A stretch of 64,000 nucleotides of DNA from Mycolicibacterium psychrotolerans (lineage in GTDB: Bacteria; Actinomycetota; Actinomycetes; Mycobacteriales; Mycobacteriaceae): NCBI RefSeq assembly GCF_010729305.1, contig NZ_AP022574.1, positions 1,116,001-1,180,000 on the forward strand, read 5' to 3'. The notes under the pieces are model-generated. The model did no database searches. It was given only the letters and a program-made list of their open reading frames with translations, and had not been told where the DNA came from. Position 1 is the stretch's first letter, and the number at the start of each line of letters is the position of its first letter. Both the position numbers and the translations under genes were made by a program. Shown here piece by piece: positions 26,077 to 34,731 of the stretch.

Positions 26077-27003
26077 GTGATCGGCCATGGTGTGACCGTC
26101 CTGCTGTCGTTGTTGGCGGCGGTGTTTCTGGCCATCGGCATCGTGGTGCGTCAGCGGGCCACCCTGGACGTGCCCGCCGAACACGGCGTCAGCAGCGTCA
26201 TGTTCCTGACGCTGATCCGCAGGCCACTGTGGTGGGGCGGCACCGCCGCGGCGATCGCCGGCTACGTGTTCCAGGCGCTCGCCCTGGCCAACGGGTCCCT
26301 GCTGCTGGTGCAGCCGATCCTGGTCTCGGCCCTGCTGTTCGCGCTACCGCTGTCGGCCCGGCTGGCGCACCGCCGGGTCACCCGGGCGGAGTGGGCGTGG
26401 GCGCTGCTGCTCACGGCGGCGCTGGCGGTGTTCGTGGTGCTGGCCAAACCCAGCCCGGGCGACTACGAGGCGACGCTGAGCACGTCGGCGGTCGTCGCGG
26501 TGGTGTGCACGGTGGCGGTGCTGGCCTGCGTGGTGGTCGCGTTGCGCAGCGTCGGCTGGCGCCGCGCGGTGCTGCTGGCCGTCGCGGTGGGCGTGCTCTT
26601 CGGTGTCGTCGCGGTGCTCACCAAACTCGTCATGCACGTGCTCACCCACGAGGGGCCGCTCGCGGTGCTCCTCACCCCGGTGCCGTACCTGCTGGCGGTG
26701 CTGGGCGTCGTCGCGGTGCTGTTGCAGCAGTCGGCCTTCCACGCCGGCTCGCTGCAGACCTCCGTGCCGACGATGCTGACGCTCGAACCGGTGATCGCGG
26801 TGCTGCTCGGGGCGATCGTGCTCGGGGAGCACCTCGACGTCGGCCGGTGGGACTCGGTGGCGCTGGCCGTGTCGACGCTGGCGATGGCCGCAGGCACGAT
26901 CGCGCTGGGCCGTGACGAGGGCGCCTACGAGGAGCAACTCATCGCGCCGCCGCCGGCCACGCCCCCGGGGCCGGTCGATCACGCCGCTTCGGGCAGCGAA
27001 TAG
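26077..27003 (+). CDS. DMT-superfamily transporter (EamA-like)
   Basis: 308 residues starting at GTG 26077, chosen because the first helix (VTVLLSLLAAVFLAIGIVVR) begins right after it. Nine to ten hydrophobic helices are arranged as two repeated halves, each with the proline/glutamate-containing helix end (LVQPILVSALLF, LTLEPVIAVLLGAIVLGE) typical of DMT exporters. The C-terminus is a polar, Pro-rich tail. Members export metabolites or drugs. It overlaps the convergent sigma-factor gene by 25 bases. Confidence 0.8.
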   Translation: MIGHGVTVLLSLLAAVFLAIGIVVRQRATLDVPAEHGVSSVMFLTLIRRPLWWGGTAAAIAGYVFQALALANGSLLLVQPILVSALLFALPLSARLAHRRVTRAEWAWALLLTAALAVFVVLAKPSPGDYEATLSTSAVVAVVCTVAVLACVVVALRSVGWRRAVLLAVAVGVLFGVVAVLTKLVMHVLTHEGPLAVLLTPVPYLLAVLGVVAVLLQQSAFHAGSLQTSVPTMLTLEPVIAVLLGAIVLGEHLDVGRWDSVALAVSTLAMAAGTIALGRDEGAYEEQLIAPPPATPPGPVDHAASGSE

Positions 27004-27554
27004 CCGACGGCCCTGGCGGTGTCGCGCAGCGTGCGGCGCAGCTGGGTGCGGCCGCGGTGCAGCCGCGACATCACCGTGCCGAGGGGGACGTCCATCCGTG
27101 CTGCGATCTCCCGCAACGTCAGCCCCTCGACGTCGGCGTAGTACACCGCGGTGCGATACACCTCGGGCAGCGCGCGCATCGCTGCCGCGATGGCGGGGTC
27201 GCCGAGGCGCACCAGCACGTCGTCCTCGGGCGACCGGGCCGACGTGGCCCGCTGGTGATGGGCCATCATCTGGGTGTCGGAGATCGCGTCTGTGAACTGC
27301 AGAGCCGGACGGCGCTGCACTTTGCGGTACTCGCCGATGTGGGTGTTGACCATGATCCGGTACAGCCAGCCCGCCAGGTTGGTGCCCTCGCGGAAGCTCG
27401 CGAACGCGGCGAACGCCTTGGCGGCCGTCTCCTGGAGCAGATCGTCGGCGAGGTCGGGGTCGCGGGTCAGCCGCACCGCGTGCCCGCGCAGCTGGGTCAA
27501 CAGCGGAACCGCGTCGCGGGAGAAGCGGACGGCGAGCTGGTCGGTGTCGGTCAT
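26979..27554 (-). CDS. ECF sigma factor, SigH/SigR-like
   Basis: 191 residues from ATG 27554 with GAGGAG upstream. Region 2 reads DLADDLLQETAAKAFAAFASF and GWLYRIMVNTHI, and region 4 is LPEVYRTAVYYADVEGLTLR followed by the helix-turn-helix AARMDVPLGTVMSRLHRGR. These match the SigH/SigR oxidative-stress group. No anti-sigma (ZAS/RsrA-type HxxxCxxC) gene is adjacent, since the downstream gene is the convergent transporter, so regulation must be elsewhere or different. Confidence 0.88.
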   Translation of the reverse strand: MTDTDQLAVRFSRDAVPLLTQLRGHAVRLTRDPDLADDLLQETAAKAFAAFASFREGTNLAGWLYRIMVNTHIGEYRKVQRRPALQFTDAISDTQMMAHHQRATSARSPEDDVLVRLGDPAIAAAMRALPEVYRTAVYYADVEGLTLREIAARMDVPLGTVMSRLHRGRTQLRRTLRDTARAVGYSLPEAA

Positions 27555-27666
27555 CGGGACTCCTCGGCGCGGCGGATGGTGCCTTCGACCTTTCCGCCCG
27601 GCGCCCCGGCCGTCTGCCCGGCTGACCCCCATCTGTGTTCAGGACAACCGCCGCACCGACTACCGG

Positions 27667-28086
27667 CTAGCCCCCACCCCAGGACGCCCAGCGCCGGATC
27701 CGGATGCTGACGACGGGCCCGTTGAGCGCAACCCGTTCGTACTGCGGATACTTCGCCCGCAACTGCGCGTAGCCCAGGGCCACCTCGTCACCGGACCGGT
27801 GGATCGTCGCGGTCCCGTCCGCGCGCACCCACCACAGCCGCGCCCAGTCGTCATCGTAGTGGTCGACCAGCAGACTGACCTCGGAGTTGTGCTCGATGTT
27901 GGCCAGCCGGCGCAGGCGCTGAGTGGACTTCGGCTTCGCGTCGACCGCGGTGTACACCAGATCGTCGCGGCCCGCGGCCAGCGCGAAGACGACCGGCACC
28001 ACGTGCGGTGTGGCGTCGGGGCGCACCGTGGCCAGAGCCGCCACCGGCGCACCGGCGAACGCGGCGACCGTCTGCTCAGGTGTCAC
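27667..28086 (-). CDS. PPOX-class F420-dependent oxidoreductase
   Basis: 139 residues starting at GTG 28086. The split beta-barrel fold is indicated by [42 protein letters not shown] and [22 protein letters not shown], matching the mycobacterial TIGR03668-type F420-binding group. The start is supported by a TAGGGT box seven bases upstream, which suggests a leaderless transcript; longer in-frame starts at 28164 exist but would run back over the promoter. Substrate unknown. Confidence 0.8.
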   Translation of the reverse strand: MTPEQTVAAFAGAPVAALATVRPDATPHVVPVVFALAAGRDDLVYTAVDAKPKSTQRLRRLANIEHNSEVSLLVDHYDDDWARLWWVRADGTATIHRSGDEVALGYAQLRAKYPQYERVALNGPVVSIRIRRWASWGGG

Positions 28087-28093
28087 CCGCTCA

Positions 28094-28099
28094 ACCCTA
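28094..28099 (-). promoter_or_regulatory. -10 box of a leaderless promoter for the PPOX gene
   Basis: On the minus strand TAGGGT is followed by seven bases and then GTG at 28086, the classical mycobacterial leaderless arrangement. It decides the start codon of the PPOX gene. Confidence 0.55.
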
Positions 28100-28198
28100 G
28101 GCGCGGGCAGCGCTGCCGGGATATGGTTCACCGCGATGACACGGCCAGGCAACCGCTGCGCCACCGCGCCGACTCCCGCTCACCGGAAGGTCTCATCC

Positions 28199-29341
28199 AT
28201 GCCTACTTCCGCTTCACTGTTCTCCCGCGTCGTCGCGTGTGCCGCGTCCGCGCTCGTCGTGGCCGGGATCGCGGCGTGCGCGCCGCCGGAGAACAAGGAT
28301 TCCGGCGCGCAGACCCAGTCCGGCGGCAAGGCCGCCGAGGCCACCTCGGCGCAGGACTTCGGCGGCATGGACGGCCTCGTCGAGGCGGCCAAGGGCGAGG
28401 GCACGCTCAATGTCATTGCGCTGCCGCCGGATTGGGCCAACTACGGCGCGATCATCAAGGCCTTCTCCGACAAGTACGGCATCAAGGTCACCTCGGCGCA
28501 GCCCGATGCGTCCAGCCAGGACGAGATCAACGCGGCCAACCAGCAGAAGGGCCGCAGCAGCGCACCCGACGTGTTCGACCTCGGCCAGTCGGTGGCGCTG
28601 GCGAACACGGCGATGTTCGCGCCGTACAAGGTCGCCACCTTCGACGACATCCCGGCCGCCTTCAAGGATCCCAATGGTGCCTGGGTCAACGACTACGGCG
28701 GCTACATGTCGATCGGCTTCGACTCCGCCAAGGTGCCGCCGGTGACGAACGTCAACGACCTGCTCAAGCCCGAGTACCGGGGCAAGGTCGCCCTCAACGG
28801 CGACCCCACGCAGGCCGGCGCCGCGTTCTCCGGTGTCCTGATGGTGGCGCTGTCCCAGGGCGGGTCGGCCGATGACATCGCCCCGGGTGTCGAGTTCTTC
28901 CGGAAACTCAAGCAGGCGGGCAACTTCCTGCCCGTCGACCCGACGCCTGCGACCATCGAGTCCGGGCAGACGCCGGTGGTGATCGACTGGAACTACACGA
29001 ATTCATCTGAGACGAAGAAGCTTCCGTCCTGGACGGTGTTCGTGCCGCCGAACAACGCGGTGGCCGGCTACTACTACCAGGCGATCAACAAGGACGCCCC
29101 GCACCCCGCCGCCGCCCGACTCTGGCAGGAGTTCCTCTACAGCGACGAGGGGCAGAACCTGTTCGCCCAGGGCGGGGTCCGGCCGGTGCGGGCCGACAAC
29201 ATGACTGCCGCCGGAACCCTGGACAAGGCGGTCGCCGCGGCGCTGCCGGTGGTCGACGGACCCGTGACGGTGCCGACCCCGCAGCAGACCGAGGCCGCGT
29301 CGAAGTACCTTTCGGAGAACTGGGCCGCCGCGGTTGGCTGA
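28199..29341 (+). CDS. ABC transporter solute-binding lipoprotein (spermidine/iron/thiamine type)
   Basis: 380 residues from ATG 28199 with GGAAGG eight bases upstream. A signal peptide with lipobox IAAC (Cys about residue 27) gives a surface lipoprotein. The mature part is a type-2 periplasmic-binding fold: GTLNVIALPPDWANYG, FDLGQS, LLKPEYRGKVALNGDP, PVVIDWNYTN and FLYSDEGQNLFAQGGVRP. An in-frame ATG at 28136, eight bases behind a TATGGT box, would add 21 residues before the signal peptide. Ligand unknown: a polyamine, ferric ion, thiamine or phosphonate are all possible. Confidence 0.85.
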   Translation: MPTSASLFSRVVACAASALVVAGIAACAPPENKDSGAQTQSGGKAAEATSAQDFGGMDGLVEAAKGEGTLNVIALPPDWANYGAIIKAFSDKYGIKVTSAQPDASSQDEINAANQQKGRSSAPDVFDLGQSVALANTAMFAPYKVATFDDIPAAFKDPNGAWVNDYGGYMSIGFDSAKVPPVTNVNDLLKPEYRGKVALNGDPTQAGAAFSGVLMVALSQGGSADDIAPGVEFFRKLKQAGNFLPVDPTPATIESGQTPVVIDWNYTNSSETKKLPSWTVFVPPNNAVAGYYYQAINKDAPHPAAARLWQEFLYSDEGQNLFAQGGVRPVRADNMTAAGTLDKAVAAALPVVDGPVTVPTPQQTEAASKYLSENWAAAVG

Positions 29342-29342
29342 C

Positions 29343-30185
29343 ATGCGCCGCGTGCGTGACGGCCTGCCGCTGCTGCCGTTCCTGGCGGTGGTCGTCGTCT
29401 TCCTGATCATCCCGACGGTCACCGTCGTGGTGAGCGCGGTGTATGTCGACGGGGCCATCTCGGGCGCCCGCGTCGCCGCGCTGTTCACCGGGACGGCACT
29501 GTCGGCACTGTGGAACAGCGTGCTGCTGTCGGGGGCCACCGCGATCCTCGGCGCGCTGCTCGGCGCGGTGATGGCGTGGCTGATCGTCAGCAGCCCGCCG
29601 ACGTCGATGGTGCGTCGCGCGGTGCTGTCGCTGTGCAGCGTGCTGGCCCAGTTCGGCGGTGTGGCATTGGCTTTCGCGTTCCTCGCGACGGTCGGGCTGA
29701 ACGGGGTGCTGACCCTGTGGGTGCAGCAGGCGACCGGCTGGAACCTCGCCGGGTCGGGTTGGCTGTACGGCCTGGGCGGGCTGATCCTGGTCTACACCTA
29801 CTTCCAGATCCCGCTGATGGTGATCGTGTTCGTCCCGGCGCTGGAAGGTCTGCGCGACCAGTGGCGCGAAGCCGCCGTCAGCCTGGGCGCCTCGACGTGG
29901 GACTACTGGCGCGAGGTGGCGGTCCCGCTGCTGACGCCGGCGTTCCTCGGCTCGGCGTTGCTGTTGTTCGCCAACGCTTTTGCCGCGTACGCGACCGCGG
30001 CCGCACTGGTCAGTCAGGGCAGCCCGATCCTGCCGCTGCTGATCCGCGCCTCGCTGGTCAGCGAGGTGGTGCTGGGCCAGGCCGGGTTCGCCTACGCGCT
30101 GGCGCTGGAGATGATCGTCGTCGTGGCCGTCGTCATGGCGGCCTACAACCTGTTGGTGCGCCGCAGTTCCCGGTGGTTGTCGTGA
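29343..30185 (+). CDS. ABC transporter permease (PotB-like)
   Basis: 280 residues from ATG 29343, one base beyond the binding-protein stop; a TTG at 29334 is a weaker alternative. Six transmembrane segments and the EAA loop (LRDQWREAAVSLGASTWDYW, then REVAVPLL) around residues 180-205 are visible. The first permease of the pair is usually the one that contacts the binding protein lobe. It overlaps the next gene by four bases. Confidence 0.87.
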   Translation: MRRVRDGLPLLPFLAVVVVFLIIPTVTVVVSAVYVDGAISGARVAALFTGTALSALWNSVLLSGATAILGALLGAVMAWLIVSSPPTSMVRRAVLSLCSVLAQFGGVALAFAFLATVGLNGVLTLWVQQATGWNLAGSGWLYGLGGLILVYTYFQIPLMVIVFVPALEGLRDQWREAAVSLGASTWDYWREVAVPLLTPAFLGSALLLFANAFAAYATAAALVSQGSPILPLLIRASLVSEVVLGQAGFAYALALEMIVVVAVVMAAYNLLVRRSSRWLS

Positions 30186-30955
30186 GAACCGCGGTGCGCG
30201 GGGCACTGTGGGTGCTGTTCGGCATCTTCTTCTGCTTCCCCCTCTACGCGATGGCGGACTTCTCGACCCGCAACCTGCTCTCCGGCGGGCGCACGTGGCA
30301 GGCGTGGGCCAACCTGGTGAGCGACGAGGCGCTGTACCGGGCGATCGTCGTGTCGCTGTCGCTGGCGGCGCTGACCGTGGCCGCGATGCTGATCCTGTTG
30401 GTGCCGACCATGATCTGGGTGCGGCTGCGGGCGCCGTGGGCCAAGGGGCTGGTGGAGTTCCTGTGCCTGCTGCCGTTGACCATCCCGGCGCTGGTAATCG
30501 TCGTCGGGTTGCGCAACGTCTACCTGTGGGTGACCTACCTGCTGGGGGAGTCGCCGCTGACGCTGACGTTCGTCTACGTCGTGGTGGTGTTGCCGTTCTC
30601 CTACCGCGCCATCGACGCGGCGCTCTCGGCGATCGATCTGCAGACGCTGTCGGAGGCGGCGCGGTCGCTGGGTGCGGGCTGGGCGACCACGATCGCCCGC
30701 GTGGTGGTGCCGAACATCTGGTCGGGCATCCTGTCGGCGGCGTTCATCTCGATCGCCGTCGTGCTCGGCGAGTTCACGATCGCATCGTTGTCGGGCTACG
30801 AGACGCTGCAGGTGCAGATCGTGCTGATCGGCAAGAGCGACGGGCCGACCTCGGTGGCGGCGTCGCTGGCCACGCTGCTGTTCGGGTTCGCGCTGCTGCT
30901 GATCCTGTCGCTGGTCACCCGGGGACGCCGCCATCAGACGGGAGTGACGCTGTGA
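30182..30955 (+). CDS. ABC transporter permease (PotC-like)
   Basis: 257 residues from GTG 30182 (GTGA overlap). It has six transmembrane segments, and the EAA loop LQTLSEAARSLGAGWATT followed by IARVVVPNIW lies at residues 155-185. It resembles the second permease of spermidine/putrescine, ferric-iron and aminoethylphosphonate importers. It is coupled by a further four-base overlap to the ATPase gene. Confidence 0.87.
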   Translation: MRTAVRGALWVLFGIFFCFPLYAMADFSTRNLLSGGRTWQAWANLVSDEALYRAIVVSLSLAALTVAAMLILLVPTMIWVRLRAPWAKGLVEFLCLLPLTIPALVIVVGLRNVYLWVTYLLGESPLTLTFVYVVVVLPFSYRAIDAALSAIDLQTLSEAARSLGAGWATTIARVVVPNIWSGILSAAFISIAVVLGEFTIASLSGYETLQVQIVLIGKSDGPTSVAASLATLLFGFALLLILSLVTRGRRHQTGVTL

Positions 30956-31995
30956 CATCGGACGACGGGGTGGCCGTCGAGCTGACCGAGCTGACCCGCC
31001 TCTACGGGACCACCCGCGCGCTCGACGGGCTCACGCTGCACATCGAACCGGGGGAGCTGGTGGCCCTGCTCGGCCCGTCGGGCTGCGGCAAGACGACCGC
31101 GCTGCGCATCCTCGCCGGACTCGACGAGGCGACGTCGGGCACGGTGTCGGTGGGCGGCGTCGACGTCAGCGGCGTGCCTGCCAACAAACGCGACATGGGC
31201 ATGGTGTTCCAGGCCTACAGCCTCTTCCCCCACCTGACCGTGCTCGACAACGTCGCCTTCGGCCTGAAGATGCGCGGAAAGGCTAAGCAGCACAGACTCT
31301 CTCGGGCTTCGGACATGCTCGATCTGGTCGGGCTGGGCGAGCTGGGCGGCCGGTACGCCAAGGAGCTGTCCGGCGGTCAGCAGCAGCGCGTGGCGCTGGC
31401 CCGGGCGCTGGCGATCCAGCCGCGGGTGTTGCTGCTCGACGAACCGCTCTCGGCGCTCGACGCCAAGGTGCGCGCCCAGCTGCGTGACGAGATCCGGCGC
31501 GTGCAACTCGACGTGGGGACGACGACGTTGTTCGTCACCCACGACCAGGAGGAGGCGCTGGCCGTCGCCGACCGGGTCGGGGTCATGAGTCAGGGCCGCC
31601 TCGAGCAGCTGGCCGCCCCGGCCGAGCTGTACGCCAACCCGGCCACCCCGTTCGTCGCCGACTTCGTGGGGCTGAACAACAAGGTGCCGGCGCAGGTGTC
31701 CGGCGGGCGGGCCACGCTGCTGGGGGTGTCGGTGCCCGCGTCGCCGGGGTCGGTGGACGGGCCCGGCCTGGCGATGGTGCGCCCGGAGGCGGTGACCGTC
31801 ACCGCCGATGCGGACGGGTCGGCCACGGTCTCCGCGGTGTCGTTCCTGGGCGCGATCTCACGGGTCAGCGTGGCGGTGCCGGACGGTCGGGTCGTGATGG
31901 CTCAGATTGCGAGCTCGGCGGCGCGCGCGCTGCGGCCCGGCGACCGGGTCAGACTCGGCGTCGACAGCGACGGCGTGCTCGTCACCCCGGCCTGA
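30952..31995 (+). CDS. ABC transporter ATP-binding protein with TOBE domain (PotA/FbpC-like)
   Basis: 347 residues from GTG 30952. Walker A is GPSGCGKTT, the Q-loop FQAYSLFPHLTV, the signature LSGGQQQR, Walker B LLLDEPLSALD, and the H-loop VTHDQEEAL. After residue 240, LNNKVPAQVSGG starts a TOBE-like regulatory domain with VRPEAVTV. All nucleotide-binding motifs are intact. The four genes form one complete importer, closed by a hairpin about 45 bp after the stop. Confidence 0.92.
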   Translation: MTSDDGVAVELTELTRLYGTTRALDGLTLHIEPGELVALLGPSGCGKTTALRILAGLDEATSGTVSVGGVDVSGVPANKRDMGMVFQAYSLFPHLTVLDNVAFGLKMRGKAKQHRLSRASDMLDLVGLGELGGRYAKELSGGQQQRVALARALAIQPRVLLLDEPLSALDAKVRAQLRDEIRRVQLDVGTTTLFVTHDQEEALAVADRVGVMSQGRLEQLAAPAELYANPATPFVADFVGLNNKVPAQVSGGRATLLGVSVPASPGSVDGPGLAMVRPEAVTVTADADGSATVSAVSFLGAISRVSVAVPDGRVVMAQIASSAARALRPGDRVRLGVDSDGVLVTPA

Positions 31996-32039
31996 GCTCG
32001 CCGAACCCGACGAAATGGTGCTCTTCTCTCGCCTTTTCC

Positions 32040-32061
32040 CGCCCAAACGTCGGTTTGGGCG
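32040..32061. terminator. Hairpin between convergent ABC operon and pyrE
   Basis: A 9-bp perfect stem, CGCCCAAAC (32040-32048) with GTTTGGGCG (32053-32061), encloses a GTCG loop. It lies 45 bp after the ATPase stop and 11 bp after the pyrE stop, so it can serve both strands. No T-run is present. Confidence 0.6.
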
Positions 32062-32072
32062 AGAAAGGGTCG

Positions 32073-32648
32073 TCACACGTCTTTGACGGGGTCGATGCCC
32101 AGATCGCGGTAGGTCACCAGCGCGTGAAACGGGATGTCGCGCTTGGCGAATCGTGCGGCGGCGACATCGCCGCGGTCGACCATCGGGATCACGCCGGTCA
32201 CCACCACCCCGAGCGGCAGGATGCGCTCGAGCGCCAGTTCGGTCGACCCGCCGGTGCTGATCACGTCGTCGACCAGCAACACCCTGTCGCCGGCCTGCAA
32301 CCGGGTGCCCTCGACCCACTGCTCACGGCCGCGCTGCTTCTGCTCCTTGCGCACGGAGAACCACGCCTTGCCCGTCACCATCGCCACGCCGTGGGCCAAC
32401 GGGTCGGCACCCATCGTCAGCCCGCCGACGGCGTCGAACTCGATGCCCTGCGCGGCGGCCAGATCCGCGACCGCCCGGCTGACCACGGCGAGGCGCTCCC
32501 CGGTGTCGATCGCGTACTTGCCGTCGATGTAATCGTGGCTGAGCTGCCCGCTGGCGAGCTTGAACGGCTCCTCGCGGCGTTCGTGGCCGCGAGTGCGGAT
32601 CAGGTCGAACGCGGCCTGCCAGGTCTCGGGACGCTGCGCGGTGGTCAT
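32073..32648 (-). CDS. pyrE: Orotate phosphoribosyltransferase
   Basis: 191 residues from ATG 32648. The PRPP-binding motif VLLVDDVISTGGST is intact, FKLASGQLSHDYIDGK matches the FxLxSGxxSxxYxD region of OPRTases, and GLTMGADPLAHGVA matches the flexible region. It converts orotate and PRPP to orotidine 5'-monophosphate in pyrimidine synthesis. The KEQKQRGREQWVEG loop carries the mobile catalytic lysine. It stands alone, not in a pyr operon. An alternative in-frame start at 32678 adds ten residues. Confidence 0.85.
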   Translation of the reverse strand: MTTAQRPETWQAAFDLIRTRGHERREEPFKLASGQLSHDYIDGKYAIDTGERLAVVSRAVADLAAAQGIEFDAVGGLTMGADPLAHGVAMVTGKAWFSVRKEQKQRGREQWVEGTRLQAGDRVLLVDDVISTGGSTELALERILPLGVVVTGVIPMVDRGDVAAARFAKRDIPFHALVTYRDLGIDPVKDV

Positions 32649-32674
32649 AGCGAGATCGTAATGCCCGCCGTGAC

Positions 32675-33487
32675 TCAATGCCCGCGCGCGCGACGCGTCA
32701 ACTCGACCGCAGCCGAACGCAATTCATCGATCGAATCGATCGGAGCGGCGAAACCGACACGGGTGTAAGCCATTCCGCGCTCCGTCTCCAGCCGAAGATC
32801 CAGGCCGTAGCGGTCCGCGCCGGTGCACGACGCCGCGGTGGTGTCGGGGTAGCCGCCCAGTGCGCGCGCCATCGCCGCCAGCGCGTCAGCGTGGTCTTCG
32901 TTGAGATGCGCGACGGCGCCGGCCGCGTGCGGGCCGACCGGGTCGGGCTGCGCGGCGGTGTAGTCGGTGCCGCTGGTGGACTCCATCCGGCCGTAGCCGC
33001 CCACCCAGCGCACCCGTTGCACCCGCAGCACCCACAGCGAGAAATCGCTGTAGTCGATGTAGTACTTGGCGGCGGCCACCGCCGACAGGTGGGCCTCACG
33101 GGCGGCGACGTGCTCGTCGCCGCGGGGTCGCTCGACCCGGCCCGCCAGCGTCACGCGGGCGTTGGCCAGCGGATCGGACTCGATGGCCGGCGCGACGATC
33201 GCCAGGCTGGCCCGGGGATCGCTTGCGAGGTTGCGGCCGTGCTCGGCGAGATTCGACACGCACAGCACCGGCGCGCCGTCGAGCAGGCCGTAGGTGACGA
33301 ACGACGCCCACGGATCACCGTCGGCGGTCAGGCTCGCCAGCGTCGCGGAGTTCGTCGACGCCGCGATGGTGCGGGCCTCCTCCGCCGCCGACGGCCGAGC
33401 GGGATTGGCGGGCGCCGTCAAGGGCGGCGGGACGGTCGGCGCATCGCCGGGGTCTCCGTGATCACGGGGCAGGCTTGCGGACGTCAC
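32675..33487 (-). CDS. HugZ-like haem-degrading/PPOX-fold protein with DUF2470 domain
   Basis: 270 residues from GTG 33487. The N-terminal split-barrel carries SATLASLTADGDPWASFVTY and DPRASLAIVAP. The C-terminal AVAHLNEDHADALAAMARALG stretch is the DUF2470 signature found in HugZ-type haem oxygenases and chloroplast relatives. A TATCGT box ends six bases before the start codon on the minus strand, a possible leaderless promoter. A haem or flavin ligand is likely from the family; neither is proven here. Confidence 0.8.
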   Translation of the reverse strand: MTSASLPRDHGDPGDAPTVPPPLTAPANPARPSAAEEARTIAASTNSATLASLTADGDPWASFVTYGLLDGAPVLCVSNLAEHGRNLASDPRASLAIVAPAIESDPLANARVTLAGRVERPRGDEHVAAREAHLSAVAAAKYYIDYSDFSLWVLRVQRVRWVGGYGRMESTSGTDYTAAQPDPVGPHAAGAVAHLNEDHADALAAMARALGGYPDTTAASCTGADRYGLDLRLETERGMAYTRVGFAAPIDSIDELRSAAVELTRRARGH

Positions 33488-33625
33488 GTCGGCACGATAA
33501 CCCAACTGACGCGGGCGTCGATTTGTTGCGATCCGCAGCAAATGCCGATCCGGCCTGGCACTTGTGCCGATGTGAGAGAATTGCGACAGTAGTCAATTCG
33601 TCGGCACGGTCTGGATGGGGGCATC

Positions 33626-34660
33626 ATGGCGGAGCCCGCGCTGCGCGCCTTCGCGGCCGCCGGCGTCGTCTCGCTGGGCCTGCTGATCGGCGGGTTCACC
33701 GCGGCGCCCGTGTTCGCCCAGCCGTCCGACTCCGACGGGTCGACGCAGAGCGGTTCCACGGACACCGGCACGTCGTCCGGCACCACGGATTCCGGCGCGG
33801 ATTCGACAGCCTCCAGCAAACCTGATGGCGCCGCCGAGAGCGGTGATGCGGACGCCTCCGCGCAGAGTGCCGACACCCCCGACGCGACTCCGTCGGTGTC
33901 CGTCGACACGGGCACCGACCAGGAAATCCGCAGCGGCGGTTCGGGCGGCTACACCGAGCCCGACGTCGCCCCGCCGACGAAAGATCCGCGAAGGACGGGC
34001 TACAGCAACTCCATCACCATCCCGATGCTGCGGTTGCCTGCCCCCGGCGAGATCCCGTTCGGCAGGCTGCCGTCGCCGTCGACGTTCTACACCACCGTCG
34101 AGGTCCCGGTGCCGACGCTCACGGAGTTCCTCTCCGCCCTGCAGATCCTGCCGCCTCCTCCACCGCCGGGGCCGTCGTTCCGCACACAGGAAGAGGCACC
34201 TGTCGTCGACGCCACCACCGGCACCGCGGGCGGGGGCGGCGGCGGATACGCCGGAGCCGACCCCACCGTGTTCCGCGCCCCGCTGGTCGTCACGGTCCCG
34301 CGCGCGATCACCGTGGCCGGGGCCGGACCCAAGCCGGCTGCGCGCGCACCGGGCGGCGTGCCGGCCGAGCCCGGGTTCACCGCGCCCGGCGTCGCCGGGG
34401 CCAACACCCCGGTGATCCGCGGCTCGGTCGCACCGACACCCGGCACCACCGCCAGGCCGATGGCCCGGGAAGGCGTGCCGCGCGTCGAGGGCATGCCGCG
34501 CGCGGTGATGAACCCCACGCTGGCGCAGATCGCGGCCGTGGCGCTGCCCGGAGTGGCGGGCCTGGCCCTCCTGACCTTCAGCGGCGGCGTGATCGGATAC
34601 CGGCAGGCCAACAGCGTCCGATTCGTGCGGACGGCAGGCACTGAGCGTTTCCTGCCCTGA
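33626..34660 (+). CDS. Secreted or cell-wall Ser/Thr/Pro-rich protein with C-terminal membrane helix
   Basis: 344 residues from ATG 33626. A signal sequence ends near APVFAQP. A low-complexity acidic Ser/Thr/Asp/Gly region (residues 35-110) follows, then a Pro-rich middle (LPPPPPPGP, GGGGGGY). A C-terminal hydrophobic helix (IAAVALPGVAGLALLTFSGG) precedes a short basic tail with VIGYRQANSVRFV. Such proteins are usually anchored outside by the last helix. No catalytic domain is visible and I do not recognise a named family. Confidence 0.7.
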   Translation: MAEPALRAFAAAGVVSLGLLIGGFTAAPVFAQPSDSDGSTQSGSTDTGTSSGTTDSGADSTASSKPDGAAESGDADASAQSADTPDATPSVSVDTGTDQEIRSGGSGGYTEPDVAPPTKDPRRTGYSNSITIPMLRLPAPGEIPFGRLPSPSTFYTTVEVPVPTLTEFLSALQILPPPPPPGPSFRTQEEAPVVDATTGTAGGGGGGYAGADPTVFRAPLVVTVPRAITVAGAGPKPAARAPGGVPAEPGFTAPGVAGANTPVIRGSVAPTPGTTARPMAREGVPRVEGMPRAVMNPTLAQIAAVALPGVAGLALLTFSGGVIGYRQANSVRFVRTAGTERFLP

Positions 34661-34731
34661 CGGCGCGTGATTCGTCTCCCTCCCTGCCGGGTAGGTGAGG
34701 ACGTGTCCCATCCCGACGCAGGAGAACTGTC

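Noticed and set aside
28122..28198. Possible riboswitch before the second ABC importer
   Set aside because: The leader is short, overlaps an in-frame coding extension, and shows none of the core sequences I know for TPP, cobalamin, SAM-IV or glycine riboswitches.
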